A DNA stretch of 64,000 nt from Paracoccaceae bacterium (lineage in GTDB: Bacteria; Pseudomonadota; Alphaproteobacteria; Rhodobacterales; Rhodobacteraceae): the NCBI GenBank assembly GCA_024636555.1, contig JAGXGW010000035.1, forward strand, positions 1 to 64,000, written 5' to 3'. The notes beneath the pieces are model-generated. The model was not told where the DNA came from. It did no database searches and saw only the letters and a program-made list of their open reading frames with translations. The translations under genes were made by a program, and so were the position numbers. This document shows positions 52,806 through 61,907 of the stretch, in pieces. The stretch's first letter is position 1; each line of letters begins with the position of its first letter.

Positions 52806-53921
52806 TTAACCGATATGCCCGCGCGTCTCGCCCACGGCACCGCCGACCTGGCCCCGGTGCAGCAGGAGATGATCAAGGATCACGCAGGCCATCATCGCCT
52901 CGCCCACAGGCACCGCGCGGATGCCCACGCAAGGATCGTGCCGGCCCTTGGTAATGATCTCTGCGGCTTGCCCGTCTTTGGTGATCGTCTGGCGGGGTTT
53001 CAGGATCGAGGAGGTCGGCTTGACCGCGAAGCGCACGACAATATCCTGGCCCGTGGAAATACCGCCAAGAATACCCCCGGCATGGTTCGACGAATAGACC
53101 GGCTTGCCATCATTGCCGAGGAAAATCTCGTCGGCATTTTCTTCACCTGTCAGCATCGCTGCGGCCATGCCCTCACCGATTTCGACACCCTTGACGGCGT
53201 TGATCGACATCATCGCGGAGGCCAGATCAGTGTCTAACTTGGCATAAACCGGTGCGCCCAGCCCGGCAGGCACACCGCGCGCCACCACTTCGATGATCGC
53301 ACCGACCGAGTTGCCCGATTTGCGCAAACTGTCCAGATAGGCGGCCCAGTCCTGCGCGGCACGGGCGTCCGGGGTCCAGAAAGGGTTCTGGTCGATCTGA
53401 TCCCAGTCGAACCTGTCCCGGTCGATCATATGCGGCCCGATCTGCGTCATATAGCCGGTGATCCTCACCTCGGGGGCCAGCGCGCCCAATGCGGCTCGCG
53501 CCAAGCCGCCCGCCGCGACCCGCGCTGCTGTCTCGCGCGCGGAAGAGCGCCCGCCGCCGCGATAGTCCCTGATTCCGTATTTCTGCCAATAGGTGATATC
53601 GGCATGTCCGGGGCGGAACTTCTCGGCAATATCGCCGTAATCCTTGGAGCGCTGGTCTGTGTTCTCGATCATCAACTGCACGGGTGTGCCTGTCGTCTGG
53701 CCCCCGAACACACCAGAGAGGATACGCACCTCGTCTGCCTCGCGGCGTTGGGTGGTATATTTGTTCTGTCCCGGCTTGCGGCGGTCCAGCCATGACTGGA
53801 TCATCGCTTCGTCAATCGCCACACCCGGCGGGCAACCATCCACAGTGGCTCCCAGCGCTGGCCCATGGCTTTCACCCCATGTGGTGACGCGGAAAAGATG
53901 GCCGAAGCTGTTCATACTCAT
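52806..53921 (-). CDS. aroC: Chorismate synthase AroC
   Basis: The 371-residue enzyme begins [54 protein letters not shown] and [19 protein letters not shown] are the FMN/EPSP-binding motifs. It makes chorismate from EPSP with reduced FMN, the last step of the shikimate pathway. The start at 53921 has AAGGAG 10 bases upstream; ATG 53915 is a second option two residues later, while a start at 53972 is unsupported. The AEC carrier follows directly. Confidence 0.96.
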   Translation of the reverse strand: MSMNSFGHLFRVTTWGESHGPALGATVDGCPPGVAIDEAMIQSWLDRRKPGQNKYTTQRREADEVRILSGVFGGQTTGTPVQLMIENTDQRSKDYGDIAEKFRPGHADITYWQKYGIRDYRGGGRSSARETAARVAAGGLARAALGALAPEVRITGYMTQIGPHMIDRDRFDWDQIDQNPFWTPDARAAQDWAAYLDSLRKSGNSVGAIIEVVARGVPAGLGAPVYAKLDTDLASAMMSINAVKGVEIGEGMAAAMLTGEENADEIFLGNDGKPVYSSNHAGGILGGISTGQDIVVRFAVKPTSSILKPRQTITKDGQAAEIITKGRHDPCVGIRAVPVGEAMMACVILDHLLLHRGQVGGAVGETRGHIG

Positions 53922-54015
53922 GCGCCGCACTCCTTTGGCGTTTGGTCTAGCGATGCGTCGCCGCTGTCTCAAGTGGTTTTGCCTTGAAGGGGGCTGGATG
54001 GGTCTCTAGGCTGGA

Positions 54016-54108
54016 GCCACCTCGGGGTGCATGGCTCATCGCCGCGCTGAGATGCCGCAAGGCGAACCCGTTGAACCTGAACCGGTTAAACCCGGCGGAG
54101 GGAAGGTT
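54016..54108 (+). ncRNA. TPP riboswitch controlling thiBPQ
   Basis: The 5' arm CTCGGGGTGC (54021-54030) precedes the diagnostic CTGAGATGCCGCAAGGCG core (about 54047-54064). ACCCGTTGAACCTGAACCGG is the second conserved block, and CCGGCGGAGGGAAGG closes the P1-P5 fold. This is the THI-element consensus. It lies about 62 bases before the thiB ATG. When thiamine diphosphate is plentiful it should shut expression of the thiamine importer, by sequestering the ribosome site or by termination; the exact switch partner is not clear. Confidence 0.92.
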
Positions 54109-54169
54109 GGACAGCCTCCAGACTTGCCCCCCCAGACCAGCCGCATGGTGCGGCGTAGTGGAGGATCGA

Positions 54170-55147
54170 ATGAAACCACATGTCTTGCTTGCAACCCTGT
54201 TGATGGCCAGCCCCGCACTGGCACAGACACCGGTGCTGACCGTCTATACCTATGACAGTTTCGTCTCTGACTGGGGCCCCGGCCCCGCGATCAAGGAAGC
54301 GTTCGAGGCCGAATGCGGCTGCACGCTCAACTTTGTCGGCGCGGGTGATGGCGCAGCGCTTCTGGGGCGGCTTAGGCTCGAAGGGACGCGCAGCCCTGCC
54401 GATATCGTGTTGGGGCTGGATACCGGCCTGATCGCCGCTGCGCGCGAGACAGGTCTTTTCATGGCCCATACGATCGAGGCAGATCTTGATCTGCCAGTCG
54501 AATGGACAGACCCACTCTTTTTGCCATTCGACTGGGGCTACTTTGCCTTTGTCGGCAATCGCGGTGCAGAGCATCCCACAAACTTCCGCGAACTGGCTGC
54601 CAGCGATCTCGGCATTGTCATCCAAGACCCGCGCTCCTCCACCCCCGGACTGGGGCTGCTGATGTGGATCAAATCCGTCTACGGTGACGAGGCCGCCGGG
54701 ATCTGGGAGGGGCTGGCCGACAACATCGTGACCGTCACCCCCGGCTGGTCCGAAGCCTATGGCCTTTTCCTCGAGGGGGAGGCGGATCTGGTTCTGTCCT
54801 ACACGACCTCTCCGGCCTATCATCTGATCGCAGAGGATGACGACAGCAAGGTCGCGCTACCTTTTACCGAGGGGCATTACATGCAGATCGAGGTTGCGGG
54901 TATCCTTGCCGCCAGTGAACAGCCGGAACTGGCCGACCAGTTCATGCGCTTCATGATCAGTGACGGCTTTCAGAACGTGATCCCCACGACCAACTGGATG
55001 TATCCCGTCGCGATGCCCGAGGCTGGCTTGCCAGACGGATTTTCGACACTGATACAGCCCGAAACGGCCATTCTGGCCCCGATCGAACAGGCAGACGCCT
55101 TGCGTGATCTCGCGCTGGATGAATGGCTGCGCGTTCTGTCCCGCTGA
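54170..55147 (+). CDS. thiB: Thiamine/TPP ABC transporter binding protein ThiB
   Basis: The 325-residue protein starts behind GGAGG and has a signal peptide ending LLMASPALA. It continues LTVYTYDSFVSDWGPG, the typical ThiB start; a cysteine pair follows in FEAECGCTLNF. PFDWGYFAFV and IVTVTPGWSEAYG are ligand-lobe segments of the family. It binds thiamine and its phosphates in the periplasm. The preceding TPP riboswitch confirms the substrate. Its end overlaps thiP by 25 bases. Confidence 0.96.
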   Translation: MKPHVLLATLLMASPALAQTPVLTVYTYDSFVSDWGPGPAIKEAFEAECGCTLNFVGAGDGAALLGRLRLEGTRSPADIVLGLDTGLIAAARETGLFMAHTIEADLDLPVEWTDPLFLPFDWGYFAFVGNRGAEHPTNFRELAASDLGIVIQDPRSSTPGLGLLMWIKSVYGDEAAGIWEGLADNIVTVTPGWSEAYGLFLEGEADLVLSYTTSPAYHLIAEDDDSKVALPFTEGHYMQIEVAGILAASEQPELADQFMRFMISDGFQNVIPTTNWMYPVAMPEAGLPDGFSTLIQPETAILAPIEQADALRDLALDEWLRVLSR

Positions 55148-56685
55148 GCAGGCTCTCGGGGCATTGGTCAGGATGGGCTGCGGCCCTTCTGGTCAGTGCC
55201 TTCGTGCTGCTGCCGCTTCTTGCCGTGCTGTGGTTCGCCGGTGGCGGTAGCAGGCCCGGCCCGGCAGATTGGGCCGCGTTGCGATTCACCGTGCTTCAGG
55301 CAACGCTGTCTGCCGTTTTCAGCGTGCTGCTGGCTGTGCCGGTGGCGCGGGCTCTGGCGCGGCGGCGGTTCATCGGGCGTGGTGTGCTCATCACAGTGAT
55401 GGGCGCGCCGTTTATCCTGCCCGTGATCGTGGCGGTGCTGGGTCTGCTTGCCGTGTTCGGGCGCAGCGGTATCGTCAATCAGGCATTGGTCTGGGCCGGA
55501 TTGCCGCCCTTCCAGATCTACGGCTTGCATGGCGTTGTGCTGGCCCATGTGTTCTTCAATCTGCCTTTGGCGACAAGGCTGTTCCTGCAGGGATGGCAAG
55601 GCATTCCGGCAGAGCGGTTCCGCCTTGCCGCAAGCCTCGGATTCACCCCGCTGGATGTGTTCCGCCAGCTTGAACTGCCGATGCTGCGCAACACCCTGCC
55701 GGGGGCTGCCATGGTCATTTTTGCGATCTGCCTGAGCAGTTTTGCCGTTGCACTGACACTGGGCGGCGGGCCGCGCGCCACCACTGTGGAACTGGCGATC
55801 TATCAGGCGTTCCGGTTCGATTTCGATCTTGGCCGCGCAGCGGTGCTGGCGATGATCCAGATGGCGCTTGTCACGCTTGCGGCACTTCTGGTCTTGCGAC
55901 TGGGCCGGATGGAAAGTTTCGGGCGCGGCATGGACCGTCCGGTGCGCCGGTGGGACGCGGAAAGCTGGCCGCTCCGCTGTCTGGATACGGCTGTGATCTT
56001 CGCTGCCGCGCTGTTCATCCTGCTGCCGCTCGGGGCGGTTGTCTGGCGCGGTCTGCCGGGGGTGATGGACCTGCCGGTACAGGTCTGGCGGGCCGCGTGG
56101 GTTTCGACTGTGATGGCTCTGGCCTCTACGCTGGTCGCCGTTGCGCTGGCCTTGGCGCTGGCGCATCTGGCTTTGCATCACCGCCGGATCGAGGCTGTCG
56201 GGCTGCTTGGCATTGCCGCCTCTCCCTTTGTGATCGGGACGGGGCTGTTCTTGCTCATCAACCCGTTCAGCGATCCGGTGCGCTGGGCCTTTGTTGTCAC
56301 GGCTTTGGTCAACGCACTGGCCGCCTTGCCCTTCGCCTTACGGGTGCTGATTCCCGGCCTCCGGGATGTGATACGCGATTTTGGACCGCTGGCCGATAGT
56401 CTGGGGTTGACCGGGTTTGCGCGGTTGCGCTGGCTGGTGCTGCCGCGCTTGCGGCGGCCGCTGGGCTTTGCGGCAGGCCTGACGGCGGCCTTGTCGATGG
56501 GCGATCTTGGCGTCATTGCCCTGTTCGCCGATCCGGAGCGCGCCACCTTGCCGCTTCAGATTCTGCGTCTGATGGGCGCATACCGGATGGAGACCGCTGC
56601 CGGGGCCGGGTTATTGTTGCTGATGCTCAGCTTGTCGCTGTTCTGGCTGTTCGACCAGGGAGGTCGCCGCGATGTTGACGCTTGA
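55123..56685 (+). CDS. thiP: Thiamine ABC transporter permease ThiP
   Basis: The 520-residue permease has about twelve helices in two fused halves, each with an EAA loop (for example RFRLAASLGFTPLDVFRQL and FGPLADSLGLTGFARLRW). One protein therefore forms both halves of the channel, as in other ThiP proteins. It begins inside the thiB coding end (overlap 25 bases) and overlaps thiQ by 14 bases, so the three genes are translationally coupled under the upstream TPP riboswitch. Confidence 0.95.
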   Translation: MAARSVPLSRLSGHWSGWAAALLVSAFVLLPLLAVLWFAGGGSRPGPADWAALRFTVLQATLSAVFSVLLAVPVARALARRRFIGRGVLITVMGAPFILPVIVAVLGLLAVFGRSGIVNQALVWAGLPPFQIYGLHGVVLAHVFFNLPLATRLFLQGWQGIPAERFRLAASLGFTPLDVFRQLELPMLRNTLPGAAMVIFAICLSSFAVALTLGGGPRATTVELAIYQAFRFDFDLGRAAVLAMIQMALVTLAALLVLRLGRMESFGRGMDRPVRRWDAESWPLRCLDTAVIFAAALFILLPLGAVVWRGLPGVMDLPVQVWRAAWVSTVMALASTLVAVALALALAHLALHHRRIEAVGLLGIAASPFVIGTGLFLLINPFSDPVRWAFVVTALVNALAALPFALRVLIPGLRDVIRDFGPLADSLGLTGFARLRWLVLPRLRRPLGFAAGLTAALSMGDLGVIALFADPERATLPLQILRLMGAYRMETAAGAGLLLLMLSLSLFWLFDQGGRRDVDA

Positions 56686-57367
56686 GGCACTCGATATCCG
56701 GCAGGGAGCATTCCGCCTGACCGCGGATTTCAGCCTTGAGGAAGGCGCTGTTGTCGCGATGATCGGGCCGTCAGGGGCCGGAAAGTCGACGTTGTTCAAT
56801 GTCATTGCGGGGTTCTTCCCGCCTGTCGCGGGGCGGGTGATGTGGCATGGCCGCGACATCACCGCCCTGCCTCCGGCAAAGCGTCCCGTGGCGATGCTGT
56901 TTCAGGACAACAACCTGTTCCCGCATCTGACGGTGGCGCAGAATGTCGGTCTGGGTATCAGGCCGGATTTACGCCTCACCCCGCAAGACAGGGCCAGTGT
57001 CGATCAGGCCTTGGCGCGGGTGGGTTTGCAGGGGCTGGACGCAAGAAAGCCAGCGGCCCTGTCTGGTGGGCAGCAGGGCCGTGTGGCGCTTGCGCGGGTG
57101 CTGGTGCAGCGCAAGCCATTGATCCTGCTGGACGAGCCGTTTGCGGCACTGGGGCCGGCGCTCAAGATGGAGATGCTCGATCTGGTCGCAGAACTGGCAG
57201 CGGAGACCGGGGCGACGCTTCTCATGGTCAGTCACGATCCCTCTGATGCCCGCCGCATCGCACCGCTGACCGTTCTTGTGGCCGAGGGGCAGGCCTTCGC
57301 GCCAATGCCGACACTTCAGTTGCTGGATGCCCCGCCGCCGTCACTCGCGGCCTATCTGGGTACGTGA
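56672..57367 (+). CDS. thiQ: Thiamine ABC transporter ATPase ThiQ
   Basis: The 231-residue ATPase has Walker A GPSGAGKST, the signature LSGGQQGRVALARVL, Walker B LILLDEPFAALGPAL and the H-loop LMVSHDPSDAR. It lacks a TOBE domain, as is usual for ThiQ. It powers import of thiamine by ThiBP. It is the last gene of the riboswitch-controlled operon and is followed by a strong terminator that also faces petC. Confidence 0.95.
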   Translation: MLTLEALDIRQGAFRLTADFSLEEGAVVAMIGPSGAGKSTLFNVIAGFFPPVAGRVMWHGRDITALPPAKRPVAMLFQDNNLFPHLTVAQNVGLGIRPDLRLTPQDRASVDQALARVGLQGLDARKPAALSGGQQGRVALARVLVQRKPLILLDEPFAALGPALKMEMLDLVAELAAETGATLLMVSHDPSDARRIAPLTVLVAEGQAFAPMPTLQLLDAPPPSLAAYLGT

Positions 57368-57381
57368 TCCGGCCAGCAAAG

Positions 57382-57409
57382 AAAAACCCCGCACAAGGCG
57401 GGGTTTTGT
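57382..57409. terminator. Terminator between thiQ and petC
   Basis: AAAAACCCCGC pairs with GCGGGGTTTT around ACAAG, with A- and T-tracts on each side. It lies between the converging thiQ and petC genes and can end both transcripts. Confidence 0.88.
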
Positions 57410-57443
57410 CGAAATCAACATTTTGACTGAGTAAATATCCTGA

Positions 57444-58235
57444 TCAGGCGTTTTTCTCTTTACGCTTCACCGGCAACCAGATGCGCTTGTTGGTCAGGTA
57501 CAGCAGGACGGTCAGAACCGACAGGAAGATAACAGCGACAAAGCCGGTCTGCTTGCGTGCCATCATCTTCGGCTCGGCCGTCCACATCAGGAAAGCGGCC
57601 ACATCCTCTGCCACGGCTTCCATCGAATTGCTGGAGCCATCCGCAAATTCAAGCTGGTCTTCGTAAAGAACCGGGCCCATCGCGATCCACTGTCCGGGAT
57701 AGGCGGTGTTCTCGTACAGGGTCACGCCTGCCTCGGTCTTTTCTTCACCGGTATAGCCAAGAAGCAGCGAGTAGATGTACTCCGGCCCGCCGATCCCGTT
57801 GATCAGCTGGTTTATTCCGCTCCCGTAGGGGCCGTGAAACCCGGCCCGCGCTTTTGCCATCAGCGAAAGATCGGGCGCATTCTCCAGATTTGACATCGGG
57901 AAATGGTCCGTCTCGGTGCGCGGACGGAAGTCGTCCAGCTCGCGATCAAAGATCTCGAGTTGGCCGGCATAGGCGCGTACCTGATTCTCGGGCAAGTTTG
58001 GTCCACCCTCATCGGCCAATGTCCGCAAGGGCACATATCTCAGACCGTGGCAGGCCGAACAGATTTCAGTATAGACCTGAAGGCCCCGTTGAAGCTGGTT
58101 CTGGTCGAAGGAGCCGAATGGACCCTTGAACGAAAAGTCCACCTTCTGCGTGGTGCCGCCTGCACCGGCGGCGAGGGCCACCCCGCCCGAAAGGGACAGG
58201 GCAGCAACTGCGGCAATCGCAATCTTTCTTAACAT
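57444..58235 (-). CDS. petC: Cytochrome c1 PetC of the bc1 complex
   Basis: The 263-residue protein has a signal peptide ([20 protein letters not shown]), the haem site [12 protein letters not shown] and a single C-terminal anchor ([18 protein letters not shown]) before a basic tail. It receives electrons from the Rieske centre and passes them to cytochrome c. The start at 58235 is preferred behind AAAGGA; a start at 58346 would extend into petB. It is the last gene of petABC, 16 bases after petB. Confidence 0.96.
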   Translation of the reverse strand: MLRKIAIAAVAALSLSGGVALAAGAGGTTQKVDFSFKGPFGSFDQNQLQRGLQVYTEICSACHGLRYVPLRTLADEGGPNLPENQVRAYAGQLEIFDRELDDFRPRTETDHFPMSNLENAPDLSLMAKARAGFHGPYGSGINQLINGIGGPEYIYSLLLGYTGEEKTEAGVTLYENTAYPGQWIAMGPVLYEDQLEFADGSSNSMEAVAEDVAAFLMWTAEPKMMARKQTGFVAVIFLSVLTVLLYLTNKRIWLPVKRKEKNA

Positions 58236-58251
58236 GATCCCGTGTCCTTTC

Positions 58252-59577
58252 TTATTCGGCGGGGGTGCCGGTCGGCGCGCCGTAATTCGACTTGAAGTCG
58301 TCTTCGATCGTGGCGGGCGCGGCCAGTGGTTTCTCGATGACACCAAGAAGCGGCAAAATGATCAGAAAGTAGGCGAACCAGTAAGCCGAGGCGATCAAGG
58401 AGATCGTGGCATAGGGTTCTTCCGCAGGCATTGAGCCGACCCATGTCAGGACAACGAAGTCCACACAGAGTAGGGCGAACCACCACTTGAACATCGGACG
58501 ATACCGGCCCGAGCGCACGCGGCTGGTATCCAGCCAAGGCGCCAGCGCCATCACGGCAATCGCGCCGAACATCGCCAGAACACCAAAGAACTTGGCATCG
58601 ATGATGCCGCCGGTGATCCAGTTGGCCGCGATCACGACCCAAACATCGGCGGTGAAGGCACGCAGGATCGCGTAGAAGGGCAGGAAGTACCATTCCGGCA
58701 CGATATGCGACGGTGTCACCAGTGCGTTGGCTTCGATGTAGTTGTCGGGGTGACCAAGGTAGTTGGGCATGAAGCCAACAAGGGCAAAGAAGATCACCAT
58801 GATCAGGCCGAGTGCGAAGAGATCCTTCAACACGAAGTAGGGCCAGAACGGCAGTGTGTCTTTCTCGGCGTCTTCCTTGGACGTGCGGCGCACCTCAACC
58901 CCGGTGGGATTGTTGTTGCCCGTGGTGTGGAAGGCCCAGATATGGGTGGCAACCAGCGCCGAAATCACCATCGGCAGAAGGTAATGCAGCGAGAAGAAGC
59001 GGTTCAGCGTGGCGTTATCTACGGCCGGTCCGCCCAACAGCCACGTCTGCAGCGATTCTCCGACGAACGGTATCGCACCGAACAGGCCGGTGATCACGGT
59101 CGCACCCCAGAAGGACATCTGGCCCCAGGGCAGAACGTAACCCATGAACGCGGTTGCCATCATCAGCAGATAGATCAGCATACCGATGATCCACGTGATC
59201 TCGCGCGGGGCTTTGTAGCTGCCGTAATACAGGCCGCGGAAGATGTGCAGATAGACCGCGAAGAAGAACAGATGCGCACCGTTCTGGTGCAGATAGCGCA
59301 GCATATGCCCGCCGTTCACGTTCCGCATGATATGTTCGACCGACGCGAAAGCATGGTCCACGTGCGGCGTGTAATGCATCACGAGGATGATGCCTGTAAT
59401 GATCTGCAGCGCCAAACAAACTGTCAGAACGATGCCCCAGATCCACATCCAGTTCAGATTCTTTGGCGTGGGGATCATGATGGTGTCATAGAGCAGACCG
59501 AGGATAGGCAGGCGCGAATGCAGCCACTTCTCTCCACCGGACTTCGGTTCGTAATGGTCGTGAGGAATTCCAGCCAT
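58252..59577 (-). CDS. petB: Cytochrome b PetB of the bc1 complex
   Basis: The 441-residue protein has about eight transmembrane helices. Haem-ligand regions include [20 protein letters not shown] and [20 protein letters not shown]; the Qo-site motif is [10 protein letters not shown]. It carries both b haems and the quinol oxidation and reduction sites. It starts just after petA (12-base gap) on the minus strand. The length and motifs match the alphaproteobacterial type. Confidence 0.97.
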   Translation of the reverse strand: MAGIPHDHYEPKSGGEKWLHSRLPILGLLYDTIMIPTPKNLNWMWIWGIVLTVCLALQIITGIILVMHYTPHVDHAFASVEHIMRNVNGGHMLRYLHQNGAHLFFFAVYLHIFRGLYYGSYKAPREITWIIGMLIYLLMMATAFMGYVLPWGQMSFWGATVITGLFGAIPFVGESLQTWLLGGPAVDNATLNRFFSLHYLLPMVISALVATHIWAFHTTGNNNPTGVEVRRTSKEDAEKDTLPFWPYFVLKDLFALGLIMVIFFALVGFMPNYLGHPDNYIEANALVTPSHIVPEWYFLPFYAILRAFTADVWVVIAANWITGGIIDAKFFGVLAMFGAIAVMALAPWLDTSRVRSGRYRPMFKWWFALLCVDFVVLTWVGSMPAEEPYATISLIASAYWFAYFLIILPLLGVIEKPLAAPATIEDDFKSNYGAPTGTPAE

Positions 59578-59589
59578 GGTGCGTTTCCT

Positions 59590-60150
59590 TTAACCCAGCA
59601 AAATCGTTGTGTCGTCTTCAAACGTAGCGACCGGGATCCACAGGTTCTCCGGAGCCGGGCCGCGACGAATACGGCCCGAACTGTCGTAGTGAGAACCGTG
59701 GCAAGGGCAGAACCAGCCGCCAAAGTCACCAGCGCCATCACCCATGGGAACACAGCCCAGATGTGTGCAGACGCCGATCATCACCAGCCACTCGCCCGCT
59801 TCATCGAGCGTGCGATTCTGGTCAGAGGCGTCCAGCGCCATATTGTTGCGGTTCTGTGCGTTCGGGTCGGGCAGTTCGCTCAACTCGACAGCGCGCGCCT
59901 CTGTGATCTCTGCTTCGGTCCGGCGGCGGATGAACACGGGCTTGCCGAGAAATTTCACCGTCAGCTGCGTGCCGGGCTCTACGCCCGAAACATCAACACG
60001 AATCGAGGCCAGAGCCTGTACGTCTGCCGATGGGTTCATCTGGTTGACAAGCGGCCAGATGGCTGCACCTGCGGTCACGGCACCTGCGCCTGCGGTGGCG
60101 TAATAAAGGAAATCTCTGCGGGTGCCTTCGTGATCTTCTGCGTGGGACAC
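59590..60150 (-). CDS. petA: Rieske iron-sulfur protein PetA of the bc1 complex
   Basis: The 186-residue protein starts at GTG 60150 ([18 protein letters not shown]), with a twin-arginine motif before its N-terminal membrane anchor. The 2Fe-2S site is formed by [10 protein letters not shown] and CPCHGSHYD. It moves between cytochrome b and c1 during quinol oxidation. A GGAG site lies seven bases before the GTG; a longer in-frame reading to 60300 is not conserved. It heads the petABC operon. The candidate petPR regulators lie 20 kb upstream. Confidence 0.96.
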   Translation of the reverse strand: MSHAEDHEGTRRDFLYYATAGAGAVTAGAAIWPLVNQMNPSADVQALASIRVDVSGVEPGTQLTVKFLGKPVFIRRRTEAEITEARAVELSELPDPNAQNRNNMALDASDQNRTLDEAGEWLVMIGVCTHLGCVPMGDGAGDFGGWFCPCHGSHYDSSGRIRRGPAPENLWIPVATFEDDTTILLG

Positions 60151-60400
60151 GAGGTTTTCTCCATTCCAAGGCCGTAACTGGCCAAATAAAGCGTATGGCC
60201 GCGACAAGCGCAGCCTTTCCGAAGGGTTATGTAGCGGGGCAACCCCGACTCGTCCAGCAGACAATGGCCCACTGTGACAAACTGCGACTTTATAGTACAT
60301 GTTGCTGCGCCTTGCCGCTTCGGGACACTGCGCTTATGTACGCCGTTATTATTTAACATGACCCTTCCAATCAACTGAATCACCGCGAAAGGCACGGCCC

Positions 60401-61051
60401 ATGCTCACCCGGATCCTCACTGCAATCGGCGCGCTGGCGCTGACGTCCATGCCTACACTGGCCGAAACCGAGATCAGCGTTTACGGGGGCCTCCAGTCCG
60501 GCCTGTCCAGCACCGCCAGCGGTACCCGCGCGGATGGCACCGCCTTCAGCAACGAGATCGAATGGGAAGGCAGGTCTCTTTCCTTGCCGATCTATTACGG
60601 TGTGCGTGCGATGGTATGGCAGCCATCCAATATCGGCTACGGCATCGAACTCACCCATTCCAAATTCTATGCGCCGACAGGTGACATGCCTGCGGGCTTC
60701 TCGCGCATGGAATTCTCGGACGGCCACAATATCGCGACAGTGAATGTGATGAAGCGCTGGCCGGGGCTGCTGGCAGACCGCTTCACGCCCTATGCAGGTG
60801 TTGGCGTGGGCATCGCCGTGCCGCATGTGGATACGCTCGAGAACGGCAACAAGACCTACGGGTACCAGTTGACCGGACCTGCGCTGCGACTTGTCGCGGG
60901 CACCTCTTACGAACTGACGGATCGCTGGGCGGTGTTTGGGGAATACCAGTTCACGATCTCGGAGAACGAGGCGGATCTGGAAGGCGGCGGTACTCTGGAG
61001 ACGCGGCTGATCGGCAATGCGCTCAATATCGGTGTCTCGCTCAGGTTTTGA
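60401..61051 (+). CDS. Outer-membrane beta-barrel protein (LpxQ/OmpW-like)
   Basis: The 216-residue product has a signal peptide (MLTRILTAIGALALTSMPTLA) followed by ISVYGGLQSGLSS and alternating strands. IYYGVRAMVW and GIELTHSKFYAP are typical, and the protein ends ALNIGVSLRF, with the terminal Phe of a BAM substrate. Proteins of this kind in Rhodobacteraceae are sometimes annotated as lipid A oxidase (LpxQ) or porin-family. I cannot confirm a catalytic function and call only the barrel fold. It is a single gene, divergent from petA across 250 bases. Confidence 0.75.
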   Translation: MLTRILTAIGALALTSMPTLAETEISVYGGLQSGLSSTASGTRADGTAFSNEIEWEGRSLSLPIYYGVRAMVWQPSNIGYGIELTHSKFYAPTGDMPAGFSRMEFSDGHNIATVNVMKRWPGLLADRFTPYAGVGVGIAVPHVDTLENGNKTYGYQLTGPALRLVAGTSYELTDRWAVFGEYQFTISENEADLEGGGTLETRLIGNALNIGVSLRF

Positions 61052-61080
61052 TACCCTGAGCGCGGCCACTGCCGGACGGA

Positions 61081-61113
61081 GCAAAAGCCCCGCAACGATG
61101 TTGCCGGGGCTTT
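61081..61113. terminator. Terminator between the beta-barrel gene and a GST gene
   Basis: AAAAGCCCCG pairs with CCGGGGCTTTT around CAACGATGTTG, which itself can pair. It sits between converging genes and has A- and T-tracts suitable for either direction. Confidence 0.85.
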
Positions 61114-61135
61114 TGCTTTCCGAAACAGGCAGTAA

Positions 61136-61741
61136 TCAGTCTGTCGGTGCTGTCGCCAGCATGGATGGCCGCTGCGAGAAAATGGTATACCAGTCATCCA
61201 GCGCGCCGCGATCCTTGCGCCATTCGCGCGCGTCATGGCGGAAATCCAGATAGCCAAGCGCGCAACCGATGGCCAGTTGCCCCATGCAGAGTGGCCCTTC
61301 CAGATGACTCATCCAGCGGTCGTTCAGCGCATCCAGCGCGCCTGACACCTTGCCCCACTGCGCCTCGATCCACGGTTCGAACACCTTGTCCTGCGGGCGG
61401 ATGCGCCGCTCGTAGGTCATCAGCACGGCAGCCTCCATGATCCCGTCAGCCGTCGCTTCAAGCGTCAGCACCTCCCAGATCCGCGCTTGCGGATACAGCT
61501 TGCCGCCGGCGCGGGCATCCAGAAACCGTGTGATGACACGGCTGTCATAGATCGTGGGCGCATCATCGCGCAGCAGGGCCGGGATTTTTCCTAGCGGATT
61601 TGCCGCGGCGGCTTCGGCGGCGGTGGCAACAGGCGAGGTTTTCACGCGCATCAGTTCCACATCGGCGGTCGTGCCGGTTTCGTGCAGAACGACAACCACC
61701 TTGCGCACAAACGGGGAAGCGGGGGAGGAGATCAGTTTCAT
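61136..61741 (-). CDS. Glutathione S-transferase family protein
   Basis: The 201-residue protein has a thioredoxin-fold domain beginning MKLISSPASPFVRKVVVVL, with ANPLGKIPALLRDDAPTIYDS (cis-Pro and the DS glutathione contact), and a helical C-terminal domain with LAIGCALGYLDF. The N-terminal SPASPF places Ser or Pro near the usual catalytic site and no cysteine is there. The substrate is unknown. A full copy of the dispersed element lies between its start and mtaB. Confidence 0.88.
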   Translation of the reverse strand: MKLISSPASPFVRKVVVVLHETGTTADVELMRVKTSPVATAAEAAAANPLGKIPALLRDDAPTIYDSRVITRFLDARAGGKLYPQARIWEVLTLEATADGIMEAAVLMTYERRIRPQDKVFEPWIEAQWGKVSGALDALNDRWMSHLEGPLCMGQLAIGCALGYLDFRHDAREWRKDRGALDDWYTIFSQRPSMLATAPTD

Positions 61742-61834
61742 ATCGGGTGGTCCTCTGTGACATTCGGGGTGACAGTATGCCTGCGGCAGCGGGGTGTAAA
61801 CTGGCTCCCGCAGGGAATGACAGGGCTGCGGGGA

Positions 61835-61907
61835 GGGGGCTGTCTGCCCCCACGGTTCGACGGTGTCGAACCGCCCCCCGAGGATATTTCCGGCAAGAAG
61901 AAGCAGG
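61835..61907 (+). repeat. Dispersed two-hairpin intergenic element, full copy 3
   Basis: GGGGGC (61835-61840) pairs with GCCCCC (61846-61851). The second hairpin CGGTTCGA-CGGTG-TCGAACCG (61853-61873) is perfect over eight pairs. CCCCCC (61874-61879) follows, then GAGGATATTTCCGG and AAGAAGAAGCAGG. The tail abuts the mtaB stop on the opposite strand, so here it cannot be a ribosome site. The stem sequence differs from copies 1 and 2. Confidence 0.75.

Noticed and set aside
57425-57447. GATCAGGATATTTAC on the minus strand just after petC, similar to the element tail
   Set aside because: The match stops after ATATTTAC and the purine tract is missing; it overlaps the petC stop. Too weak to count as a copy.
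58705-60177. Long plus-strand frame across petB and petA
   Set aside because: It is antisense to cytochrome b and the Rieske protein, whose haem and Fe-S motifs are unambiguous.
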